DNA of 5,520 nucleotides from UBA8437 sp963580005 (GTDB lineage Bacteria; Planctomycetota; Planctomycetia; Planctomycetales; Planctomycetaceae). The notes beneath the pieces are model-generated. The model had not been told where the DNA came from. It made no database searches and was given only the letters and a program-made list of their open reading frames with translations. Shown in pieces: positions 1 through 5,520 of this stretch; positions within the stretch are counted from its first letter, which is position 1; each line of letters starts with the position of its first letter. Location of the stretch: assembly GCA_963580005.1 (NCBI GenBank), contig CAUZJR010000384.1:1-5520 (forward strand), written 5' to 3'. Position numbers and translations under genes: made by a program.

Positions 1-56
1 AGATCGTCAGTGTGGGTGATGCGATCACCTACATCGAGGGCAAGATGGGCGAGTGA
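1..56 (+). CDS. acpP: Acyl carrier protein, C-terminal end (partial)
   Basis: Only the last 17 complete codons are present, reading from base 3 to a TGA at 54-56; the 5' part lies outside the window. The residues (IVSVGDAITYIE, then GKMGE) match the last helix of bacterial acyl carrier proteins, where a 'TVGDAVxYIE'-like segment is typical. ACP carries acyl intermediates on a phosphopantetheine attached to a Ser that is not in this window. The stop codon overlaps the next gene's ATG by one base (TGATG), which suggests translational coupling with the ketosynthase that follows. An ACP directly before fabF is the standard order in bacterial fatty acid clusters. The call rests on a short tail plus context. 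The fragment alone cannot separate a primary-metabolism ACP from a dedicated secondary-metabolism one. Confidence 0.75.
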   Translation, partial: IVSVGDAITYIEGKMGE

Positions 57-1297
57 TGCGACGCGTCGTGGTCACCGGAATCGCGGTCGTTTCCCCGCTC
101 GGCTGCGAGATCTCCGAGTTCTGGGATCGGCTGTGCACGGGCAAGAGCGGCGTGGTGCCTCTGACCCGTTTCGACGTCGACGAGTTCAAGGTCCGCTTTG
201 GGGGCGAGATCCGCGATTTCGATCCCGCCGATCATCTCGATCTGCCTCAAAAGGAAATCCGGCGTCTGGACCGCTTCACCCAGTTCGCGATGGTCTCGGC
301 GGTCAAGGCGGTGGCCCAGTCGGGGATCGATCTGGTGGGCGGGGACCCGTATCGCCGCGGCGTGCTGATCGGCAGTGGGATCGGTGGCCTGGAGGAGATC
401 GAGCAGCAGCATTCGATGCTCTACGATCGAGGACCTTCGAGGGTTTCACCGTTGATGATCCCCAAGCTGATGGTCAACGCCGCCAGCGGGAACATCTCGG
501 TCCACTTCAGTCTCTGCGGTCCCAACAGTGCCATCGCCACGGCCTGTGCATCGGCGACCAATGCCATCGGCGACGCCTTCCGCCTGATCCAGCACGGAAC
601 TGCCGACGTGATGATCACCGGGGGCAGCGAGGCGGCGATCACTCCGATGGGTCTTTCGGGGTTCGCCCGCATGAATGCTCTTTCGACCCGCAACGACGAT
701 CCCGAGGCTGCCAGTCGGCCGTGGGACAAGGACCGCGACGGATTCGTACTCTCCGAGGGTGCCGGCATGCTGGTGCTCGAAGAACTCGGCCATGCCGAAT
801 CCCGCGGTGCGAACGTTTTGGCCGAGATCATCGGCTACGGCATGTCGGCCGACGGGTCGCACATGACGGCTCCGAATCCCAAGGGTGAGGGTGCAGCGCG
901 GGCGATGTCGGCGGCGATCGCCGACGCGGGTTTGCCTCCGGACCAGATCGACTACATCAACGCTCACGGCACCAGCACACCGCTGGGCGACGTGGCCGAG
1001 ACCCGCGCGATCAAGACGGTCTTCGGTGATCATGCCCGTAAGCTGTGCGTGTCCAGCAGCAAGAGTCAACTGGGTCACCTGCTGGGAGCCTCGGGAGGTG
1101 TCGAAGCCTGTGCCTGCGTGATGGCACTCCAGCAGCAGGTCGTCCCCCCCACCATCAATCTCGACAGCCCCGACCCCGAATGCGACCTGGACTACGTTCC
1201 CGGCGAGGCCCGCTCGCGCTCCCTGACGCACATTCTCAAGAACAGCTTCGGTTTCGGTGGCCACAACGCCTGCCTGGTGATCAGAAAGGCCGCGTGA
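56..1297 (+). CDS. fabF: Beta-ketoacyl-ACP synthase II (FabF/KAS II), catalytically complete
   Basis: Condenses malonyl-ACP with an acyl-ACP to elongate the chain in cytosolic type II fatty acid synthesis. From ATG 56 the protein is 413 residues, the same length class as E. coli FabF. It begins with the usual RRVVVTGIAVVSPLG segment. The thiolase-fold catalytic set is intact: Cys164 in GPNSAIATACASATNAIG, His304 in NAHGTSTPLGD, Lys336 and His341 in SKSQLGHLLGASGG, and the C-terminal NSFGFGGHNA glycine loop with the gatekeeper Phe at 399. Cys, Lys and the two His sit one position later than in E. coli. An in-frame GTG at 53 would add one Met. ATG 56 is preferred because it gives the TGATG overlap with the ACP stop; the Shine-Dalgarno sequence is weak. 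It forms an operon with the upstream ACP and the downstream degenerate ketosynthase, its likely partner. Confidence 0.95.
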   Translation: MRRVVVTGIAVVSPLGCEISEFWDRLCTGKSGVVPLTRFDVDEFKVRFGGEIRDFDPADHLDLPQKEIRRLDRFTQFAMVSAVKAVAQSGIDLVGGDPYRRGVLIGSGIGGLEEIEQQHSMLYDRGPSRVSPLMIPKLMVNAASGNISVHFSLCGPNSAIATACASATNAIGDAFRLIQHGTADVMITGGSEAAITPMGLSGFARMNALSTRNDDPEAASRPWDKDRDGFVLSEGAGMLVLEELGHAESRGANVLAEIIGYGMSADGSHMTAPNPKGEGAARAMSAAIADAGLPPDQIDYINAHGTSTPLGDVAETRAIKTVFGDHARKLCVSSSKSQLGHLLGASGGVEACACVMALQQQVVPPTINLDSPDPECDLDYVPGEARSRSLTHILKNSFGFGGHNACLVIRKAA

Positions 1298-1328
1298 GGC
1301 CGCAGCGGTCTCCGGAGATCCTCTACGA

Positions 1329-1374
1329 CCCCCCGCCGCCCCCCCGCCCTACAACAGCCCCCACCTCCCCGCCC
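1329..1374 (-). other. C-rich spacer with G-quadruplex potential on the minus strand
   Basis: Between the fabF stop and the next ATG the plus strand carries C runs at 1329-1334, 1339-1345, 1347-1349, 1358-1362, 1367-1370 and 1372-1374. On the minus strand these are six runs of at least three G in 46 bases. Bases 1332-1349 alone satisfy the canonical four-run G-quadruplex pattern, counting the 7-base run as two. The minus strand is the template for this operon, so a DNA quadruplex could affect polymerase passage, while the mRNA would be C-rich and unfolded. The stretch CCACCTCCCC (1361-1370) resembles the anti-Shine-Dalgarno sequence itself, and no Shine-Dalgarno precedes ATG 1375. In one plus frame the same DNA reads as a Pro/Thr-rich peptide, so it may be coding. 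Confidence 0.4.
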
Positions 1375-2697
<1,323 letters not shown>

Positions 2698-2704
2698 AGC
2701 GGAC

Positions 2705-3181
2705 TCAGGCCGTTTCGTACCGACCGAGCCAAGCCTCGACCACCTCGCGGTCCGCTGCGTCGGTGATCGAGGCCCGAGCCGACTCTCGACCTGGGCCCGG
2801 TGCGAGGCCGCCCGGGGAAGCTCTTCGGCCAGCAGATACGCTCGTGAGGCCGCGTCGTGAGTGAACACCAGATCGAAGGCCTCGATTGAGTCTCCCGCTT
2901 CGGTCATCAACTCCAGCGCCCGCCGGGCATGGCAAACCGCCCCGGAGACCTCGCCCAACGCAGCATGCACCTGCGCCAGCAGGCATTCGGCTCGCTGGTG
3001 GGTGGTTGATCGCCTGGCCCACCTCCGACCAATGCCGTGCTGCGGCAAAGGCGGTTGTGCGCATCAGTTCATCCTGTTCTGAGGTCCGGGCCGGGGACTC
3101 GAGCAGGTCCCACGCCTGGTTGTTCATGGCGGCGGCGAAGAAACGGTGAGCGGTTTCGAGGTCAAAGGTCGGTTCGTTCAT
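2705..3181 (-). CDS. Hypothetical helical-repeat (TPR-like) protein with two compensating frameshifts; possibly a pseudogene
   Basis: An uninterrupted 158-codon frame runs from ATG 3181 to TGA 2705-2707, but only its ends look like protein. The first ~59 residues (FDLETAHRFFAAAMNNQAWDLL; HWSEVGQAINH) and the last ~20 (ITDAADREVVEAWLGRYETA) are in this frame. The part between them is Gly/Arg/Pro-rich nonsense here, whereas the neighbouring frame reads a plausible helical segment (QRAECLLAQVHAALGE; ARRALELMTEAGDSIEAFDL; ASRAYLLAEELPRAASHRAQ). From memory, the reconstructed order matches a family of ~150-residue bacterial hypothetical proteins with an 'HW..VG..N.QRGEW' core and TPR-like helices; no function is known to me. 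A GTGG duplication at 2998-3005 and a lost base in the CCC at 2773-2775 would explain both shifts. The gene is convergent with the ketosynthase gene, 7 bases apart, with no strong terminator between. Its Shine-Dalgarno is weak (GAGAGA ahead of the ATG). Confidence 0.6.
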   Translation of the reverse strand: MNEPTFDLETAHRFFAAAMNNQAWDLLESPARTSEQDELMRTTAFAAARHWSEVGQAINHPPASRMPAGAGACCVGRGLRGGLPCPAGAGVDDRSGRLNRGLRSGVHSRRGLTSVSAGRRASPGGLAPGPGRESARASITDAADREVVEAWLGRYETA

Positions 3182-3220
3182 ACACGTTCTCTCAGTCCGG
3201 CTCGGGTCCGATTTTCCAGC

Positions 3221-3253
3221 TGTTGACGGTCTGTAACAGGCGATCTGTCAACA
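3221..3253. repeat. Inverted repeat TGTTGAC-N19-GTCAACA
   Basis: The arms at 3221-3227 and 3247-3253 are perfect 7-base complements, with a G-T and a G-C pair possible just inside. The inner part holds a smaller CTG-TAA-CAG repeat at 3231-3239. The repeat lies about 40-70 bases upstream of the minus-strand hypothetical gene and about 35 bases ahead of the plus-strand promoter's -35 box, a fitting place for an operator serving either direction. The arms contain TTGAC, the -35 core, so each also looks like half a promoter. I found no matching -10 for the minus-strand copy. The arm centres are 26 bases apart, about 2.5 helical turns. Confidence 0.35.
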
Positions 3254-3285
3254 ACTTCCGACGCGCGAGCCCGTCTCGCGGTCGC

Positions 3286-3314
3286 TTGACACTCCCCAGA
3301 CCATCCAGTATCGT
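3286..3314 (+). promoter_or_regulatory. Sigma-70-type promoter for the nusA leader or a small RNA
   Basis: A perfect -35 hexamer TTGACA (3286-3291) is followed, after exactly 17 bases, by TATCGT (3309-3314), which matches TATAAT at four of six positions including the first three and the last. Transcription would start near 3320. It points toward nusA and is followed by no gene until 3757, giving a leader of about 437 bases or a separate short RNA. It is the best promoter I find in the window. Confidence 0.55.
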
Positions 3315-3317
3315 TCC

Positions 3318-3341
3318 GATTGTATTGGAAGACAATCTTCC
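3318..3341 (+). repeat. Two overlapping, mutually exclusive hairpins at the predicted transcript start
   Basis: GATTGT (3318-3323) pairs perfectly with ACAATC (3332-3337), and GGAAGA (3327-3332) pairs perfectly with TCTTCC (3336-3341) around a 3-base loop. The two stems share bases 3332 and 3336-3337, so only one can form. If transcription starts near 3320, the first stem would be partly missing from the RNA and would act only as a DNA element overlapping the start site, while the second would be the first hairpin of the transcript. Confidence 0.4.
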
Positions 3342-3347
3342 GGCGAG

Positions 3348-3374
3348 AATTGACTGACTCGGTGTCCGTCAATT
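3348..3374 (+). repeat. Inverted repeat AATTGAC-N13-GTCAATT
   Basis: The arms at 3348-3354 and 3368-3374 are perfect 7-base complements around a 13-base loop. The element lies about 30 bases inside the predicted transcript, so it may be an RNA stem of the leader or a protein site. Its arms share the TTGAC core with the upstream repeat at 3221-3253 and with the promoter's -35 box. Confidence 0.4.
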
Positions 3375-3514
3375 GGTGCCTTGTGGGTCTCGTCGGGGGT
3401 GTTTCGTTTGAGGTTCCCTCCGGGAGCGTCCGCATGTAATTCGGACCTGTTTCCAAGGACCTTGTTGGGCGAGTGCCCTTCGTGCCGTGGCGGTATGGAA
3501 GGTGCTGGTTGGTT

Positions 3515-3568
3515 GTGCGGGGTGGATTGCGCCTGCCACAACGCGAAGTGTGGGTGACTGGCCCGCAC
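3515..3568 (+). promoter_or_regulatory. Candidate antiterminator pairing competing with the terminator
   Basis: GTGCGGG (3515-3521) is the exact reverse complement of CCCGCAC (3562-3568), the 3' arm of the terminator stem. If these pair, the terminator cannot form. In the competing state, GTTGTG (3512-3517) pairs with CACAAC (3537-3542), which occupies the same upstream bases and leaves the terminator free. This two-state layout is what attenuators show. Seven GC-rich pairs could also arise by chance in GC-rich DNA, so the call is tentative. Confidence 0.3.
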
Positions 3569-3574
3569 TTTTTT
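3546..3574 (+). terminator. Intrinsic (rho-independent) terminator upstream of nusA
   Basis: AAGTGTGGG (3546-3554) and CCCGCACTT (3562-3570) form a 9-bp stem with one T-G wobble and a 7-base loop, followed directly by T residues; the T run spans 3569-3574. The geometry is orthodox for the plus strand. The reverse strand has no T tract after the stem, so it works in one direction only. The nearest plus-strand gene end upstream is at 2697, which makes the promoter at 3286 the obvious source of the RNA it stops. Confidence 0.75.
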
Positions 3575-3718
3575 GTTCCCCTCGGGGAATTCGAGTCTCA
3601 CACTGGCCCCAGGGCAACACCTCGATAGATCGCACGCCAAGAGACAGATAACCGGGCTCAACGGGCCTCGTCAACTCCGGCCACCCATTCCAAGCCGGAT
3701 TTCACCAGGCCATTCGGA

Positions 3719-3728
3719 TGTCCGGACA
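3719..3728. repeat. 10-bp palindrome TGTCCGGACA in the nusA 5' region
   Basis: A perfect palindrome lies 28 bases before the nusA ATG, flanked by CGGAT motifs at 3696-3700, 3715-3719 and 3731-3735 (the exact phase could be off by a base). It could be a repressor site or a hairpin near the ribosome binding site. Nothing ties it to a known regulator. Confidence 0.2.
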
Positions 3729-3741
3729 GCGGATACCCGGC

Positions 3742-3750
3742 AGGGAAGGA
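3742..3750 (+). promoter_or_regulatory. Strong ribosome binding site for nusA
   Basis: AGGGAAGGA ends six bases before ATG 3757. It is the only strong Shine-Dalgarno seen before a gene start in this window and fixes the nusA start. Confidence 0.75.
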
Positions 3751-3756
3751 ACAACG

Positions 3757-5520
3757 ATGAACGGATCCGAACTCCTCCGGCTGGTCGACACGATCCACCG
3801 AGACAAGAACATCGACAAGGGGATCGTCTTCGAGGGCATCGAGCAGGCGATTCTCTCGGCTGCTCGACGGCACTACGGCGAGGAGTCGGAGGTGGAGGTG
3901 CATGTCGACCGGGTGACCGGCGAACCGACGGTGCACTGTCCCGGAATCGAGCTCGCCTCCGATGACCTCGGCACCATCCTCGGCCGAATCTCCACCCAGA
4001 CCGCCAAGCAGGTGATGATCCAGAAGTTCCGCGAGGCCGAGCGGGACTCGTTGTACATCGAGTACGAGGAATTGCGGGGCACGATGGTCACCGGGACGGT
4101 GACACGTTTCGACGGAGGCGCCGCCACGGTCAACCTGGGCAAGGTCGAGGCTTTTCTGCCCCGCAGCGAGCAGATCCCCGGCGAATCGCACCGCGTCAAC
4201 GAACGGGTCAGGGCGGTGATCATCGAGGTCCGCAAGGCGGGCAGCCGGGTCAAGATCATCCTCTCGCGAAAACACCCCGACCTGGTCCAGAGACTGTTTG
4301 AACGCGAAATCCCCGAGGTGGCCGAAGCGATCATCGAGATCCAGTCGTTGGCCCGCGAGGCGGGCTACCGCTCCAAGGTCGCCGTCTCCTGCTACGACAA
4401 CAACATCGATTGTGTCGGAGCCTGTGTCGGGGTGCGGGGGTCCCGGATCAAGAACATTGTCGAGGAATTGGCTGGTGAGCGGATCGACATCGTTCGCTGG
4501 AACGAGTCGCTGCCGGTGCTGGTCCCCAACGCCATGCAGCCGGCCGCCGTCGACGACGTGATCGTCTGCGCCTCACCCTCGATCGGAAAAGTGCTCGTGC
4601 TGGTCGACGAAGATCAACTCTCGCTGGCCATCGGCAAACGCGGACAGAATGTCCGGCTGGCCTCGAAACTCGTGGGCTGGGACATCGAGGTGATGACCCA
4701 GGAGGAGTTGCACGACCAACTCGAACAATCGACCGAGGCCTTCTCGATGATCCCCGGGATTACCGCGGACCTGGCCGAGGAACTCGTCGGGCAGGGATTC
4801 TTCAGCTTCTATGACCTCTCGGTGATCGAGCCCGAAGAACTCGCCGAAATGGGCGGACTCGGTGAGGAAGAGTGCAACGCGATCATTGCGGTGGCCGAGG
4901 GGGAAGCCGAGCGGCTGGAAGCCGAAGAGACGAAACGGCGTGCCGAAGTCCGTGCGGCTCGCGAACGCGAGCGACAGTTCCGGACGGCCGCTGAAGAGTA
5001 CATCGAGCGGGGAGAGGAACCGCCGGCCGAACTCCTCGAAGCACTCAGCGAAGACGTGAGGAATGAACTGCTCGGGATCAAACCCGAAGAAGAGGAAGCA
5101 GAAACCGAAACCGGCGACGGCGAGGCAGTTGACCCCGACGCTGTCGAATCAGCAGATGGCGACGAGAGCCCGGGCGAGGAAGCCGAAACCGGCGATGACG
5201 GCGAGACGATCGAAGCAGACTCGACTGAAGATGAGGTCGTGGCTGAGGACGACCCCGAGACGGCTGATGCCACCGCTGTTGAATCAGGAGATGGCGACGT
5301 GAGCCTGGCCGAGGAAGCCGATACTGCTGATGACGGCGAGACGATCGAAGCAGACTCGACTGAAGACGAGGCTGTAGCTGAAGAGGCTGTAGCTGAAGAG
5401 GCTGTAGCTGAAGAGGCTGTAGCTGAAGAGGCTGTGGCTGAAGAGGCTGTGGCTGAAGAGGCTGTGGCTGAAGAGGCTGTGGCTGAAGAGGCTGTGGCTG
5501 AAGAGGCTGTGGCTGAAGAG
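3757..5520 (+). CDS. nusA: Transcription termination/antitermination factor NusA with long acidic repeat tail (3' end outside window)
   Basis: NusA binds RNA polymerase and nascent RNA and controls pausing, intrinsic termination and antitermination. The frame is open for 588 codons to the window edge. Domains in order: RNAP-binding NTD (about 1-103, beginning NGSELLRLVDTIHRDKNIDK); S1 (about 105-172, LRGTMVTGTV ... KIILSRKHPDLV); KH1 (about 200-262, GACVGVRGSRIKNIVEEL with GVRG, then GERIDIV); KH2 (about 265-318, LSLAIGKRGQNVRLASKL with GKRG). A helical acidic-repeat-type domain follows (about 328-382, SMIPGITADLAEEL ... MGGLGEEECNAI), then a charged helix rich in Glu and Arg to about 440. 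From about 443 the chain becomes an acidic, low-complexity tail ending in AVAEE repeats. The core is about 440 residues; the tail is an unusual extension. The common rimP-nusA-infB order is broken upstream, since no rimP is here; what follows is not visible. A promoter, a terminator and a long leader suggest attenuation control. Confidence 0.96.
   Translation, partial: MNGSELLRLVDTIHRDKNIDKGIVFEGIEQAILSAARRHYGEESEVEVHVDRVTGEPTVHCPGIELASDDLGTILGRISTQTAKQVMIQKFREAERDSLYIEYEELRGTMVTGTVTRFDGGAATVNLGKVEAFLPRSEQIPGESHRVNERVRAVIIEVRKAGSRVKIILSRKHPDLVQRLFEREIPEVAEAIIEIQSLAREAGYRSKVAVSCYDNNIDCVGACVGVRGSRIKNIVEELAGERIDIVRWNESLPVLVPNAMQPAAVDDVIVCASPSIGKVLVLVDEDQLSLAIGKRGQNVRLASKLVGWDIEVMTQEELHDQLEQSTEAFSMIPGITADLAEELVGQGFFSFYDLSVIEPEELAEMGGLGEEECNAIIAVAEGEAERLEAEETKRRAEVRAARERERQFRTAAEEYIERGEEPPAELLEALSEDVRNELLGIKPEEEEAETETGDGEAVDPDAVESADGDESPGEEAETGDDGETIEADSTEDEVVAEDDPETADATAVESGDGDVSLAEEADTADDGETIEADSTEDEAVAEEAVAEEAVAEEAVAEEAVAEEAVAEEAVAEEAVAEEAVAEEAVAEE
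5143..5385 (+). repeat. Imperfect direct duplication (135-bp period) in the NusA acidic tail
   Basis: Copies at about 5143-5250 and 5278-5385 encode two 36-residue segments (VESADGDESPGEEAETGD... and VESGDGDVSLAEEADTAD...) that are identical at 28 positions. The central 38 bases (5194-5231 and 5329-5366) are identical in DNA. Both copies end in an AVAEE-like motif (VVAED, AVAEE). The second is the place from which the 15-bp tandem array grows, so the duplication probably preceded the array. Confidence 0.85.
5371..5520 (+). repeat. 15-bp tandem repeat array encoding AVAEE, at least 10 copies, truncated by the window edge
   Basis: Ten perfect-length units of GCTGTRGCTGAAGAG fill 150 bases. The first four (5371-5430) use GTA for Val and the last six (5431-5520) use GTG, with no other difference. 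Each unit encodes Ala-Val-Ala-Glu-Glu, and the period is a multiple of three, so copy number can change without breaking the nusA frame. The array reaches the last base of the window, so its true length is unknown. Such near-identical arrays are also prone to collapse or expansion in assemblies. Confidence 0.97.

Larger units (their letters stand above)
3320..3574 (+). ncRNA. Putative structured leader / small RNA upstream of nusA
   Basis: The span is bounded by a strong promoter and an intrinsic terminator, and nothing between them has a normal coding signature. Visible stems include GGAAGA/TCTTCC (3327-3341), AATTGAC/GTCAATT (3348-3374), GTCCG/CGGAC (3428-3432 with 3442-3446), GGGC/GCCC with a GAGT loop (3467-3478), GTTGTG/CACAAC (3512-3517 with 3537-3542) and the terminator stem. 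I do not recognise 6S, SRP, tmRNA, RNase P or a named riboswitch. Two readings fit: the leader of nusA with the terminator acting as an attenuator, favoured because I see no second promoter before nusA, or an independent RNA of about 255 nt. A Cys-rich reading frame ends inside the terminator loop. The ends are estimated. Confidence 0.4.
3182..3756. other. 575-bp intergenic block, no convincing protein gene, dense in regulatory structure
   Basis: This block separates the minus-strand hypothetical gene from nusA, which are divergently transcribed. Longer open frames exist on both strands, but their third-position GC is near random, unlike the flanking genes. The block holds inverted repeats at 3221-3253, 3318-3341 and 3348-3374, a sigma-70-type promoter at 3286-3314, a structured stretch ending in an intrinsic terminator at 3546-3574, a small hairpin at 3576-3589 (TTCCC / CTCG loop / GGGAA, no T tract), an inverted repeat TCCGGC/GCCGGA at 3676-3681 and 3694-3699, a palindrome at 3719-3728, and the nusA ribosome binding site. 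I saw no tRNA, riboswitch or other RNA family that I can name. Confidence 0.7.

Noticed and set aside
10..888. Long alternative frames across fabF, including a 292-codon plus frame and several minus frames of up to 272 codons.
   Set aside because: They are shadows of fabF in GC-rich DNA: Arg/Gly/Ser-rich with no family features, while the fabF frame has every catalytic motif.
3223..3251. Minus-strand promoter using TTGACA at 3251-3246 for the hypothetical gene.
   Set aside because: No -10-like hexamer at 16-18 bases spacing; the TTGACA is better explained as an arm of the inverted repeat.
3178..3456. Minus-strand 92-codon frame whose TGA overlaps the hypothetical gene's ATG (ATGA), looking like a coupled upstream gene.
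   Set aside because: Third codon positions are about half G/C, unlike the strongly GC-ending real genes here. The translation has no recognisable fold or motif, and the frame lies across the promoter and inverted repeats on the other strand.
3320..3574. Assignment of the structured leader to a known RNA (6S, SRP, cobalamin or other riboswitch).
   Set aside because: I looked for their conserved core motifs and found none, so it is left unnamed.
3575..3625. Possible tRNA T-arm (GGGAATTCGAGTCTCAC) after the terminator.
   Set aside because: The flanking five-base arms do not pair, and no acceptor, D or anticodon stems fit around it.
3573..3965. Plus-strand 130-codon frame running from the terminator into nusA.
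   Set aside because: It overlaps the well-supported nusA NTD in another frame, and its translation is Arg/Gly-rich as expected for an out-of-frame read of GC-rich DNA.
5371..5520. CRISPR-like or Chi-like reading of the short repeats (GCTGTGG resembles Chi).
   Set aside because: There are no spacers, the 15-bp period is in frame with nusA, and the motif differs from the E. coli Chi octamer.

Overview
The window looks like chromosomal DNA from a high-GC member of the Planctomycetota, possibly Phycisphaerae-like. This rests on three features: an ACP / FabF / degenerate second FabF order, a strong G/C preference at third codon positions, and a NusA with a long acidic repeat tail and no rimP gene in front of it. 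The assignment is an inference from gene style; no taxonomic marker such as rRNA is present.

Left part (1-2697, plus strand): a fatty-acid or polyketide-type operon. The last codons of an acyl carrier protein overlap the start of a complete FabF-type ketosynthase that has all its catalytic residues. A second ketosynthase-fold protein follows. In it the active-site Cys is a Glu, one active-site His is an Asn, and the C-terminal GFGG motif is gone. The pair resembles a ketosynthase / chain-length-factor arrangement: one active subunit and one probable non-condensing partner. The 77 bases between them are extremely C-rich, with G-quadruplex potential on the minus strand, and could instead encode a proline-rich N-terminal extension of the second protein.

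Middle (2705-3181, minus strand): a convergent gene for a helical-repeat-like hypothetical protein, only 7 bases from the end of the second ketosynthase gene. Its conserved middle part lies in a different frame from its two ends. Two compensating indels, one of them a GTGG tandem duplication, would explain this, so it is either a damaged gene or a sequence with errors.

Intergenic block (3182-3756): no convincing protein gene, but unusually rich in signals. It has a near-consensus sigma-70 promoter (TTGACA, 17-base spacer, TATCGT), several inverted repeats, and a textbook intrinsic terminator 250 bases further on with no gene between. A 7-base element can pair with the terminator's 3' arm as an alternative fold, and a short Cys-rich reading frame stops inside the terminator loop. 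I see no convincing second promoter between the terminator and nusA. The simplest reading is a transcription-attenuated leader controlling nusA; a separate ~250-nt small RNA is the alternative. This is the most interesting part of the window.

Right part (3757-5520, plus strand): nusA, open at the right edge. NTD, S1, KH1, KH2 and one helical acidic-repeat domain are followed by a disordered acidic tail. The tail contains a 135-base-spaced duplication and then a perfect 15-bp tandem repeat encoding AVAEE, at least ten copies, running off the window.
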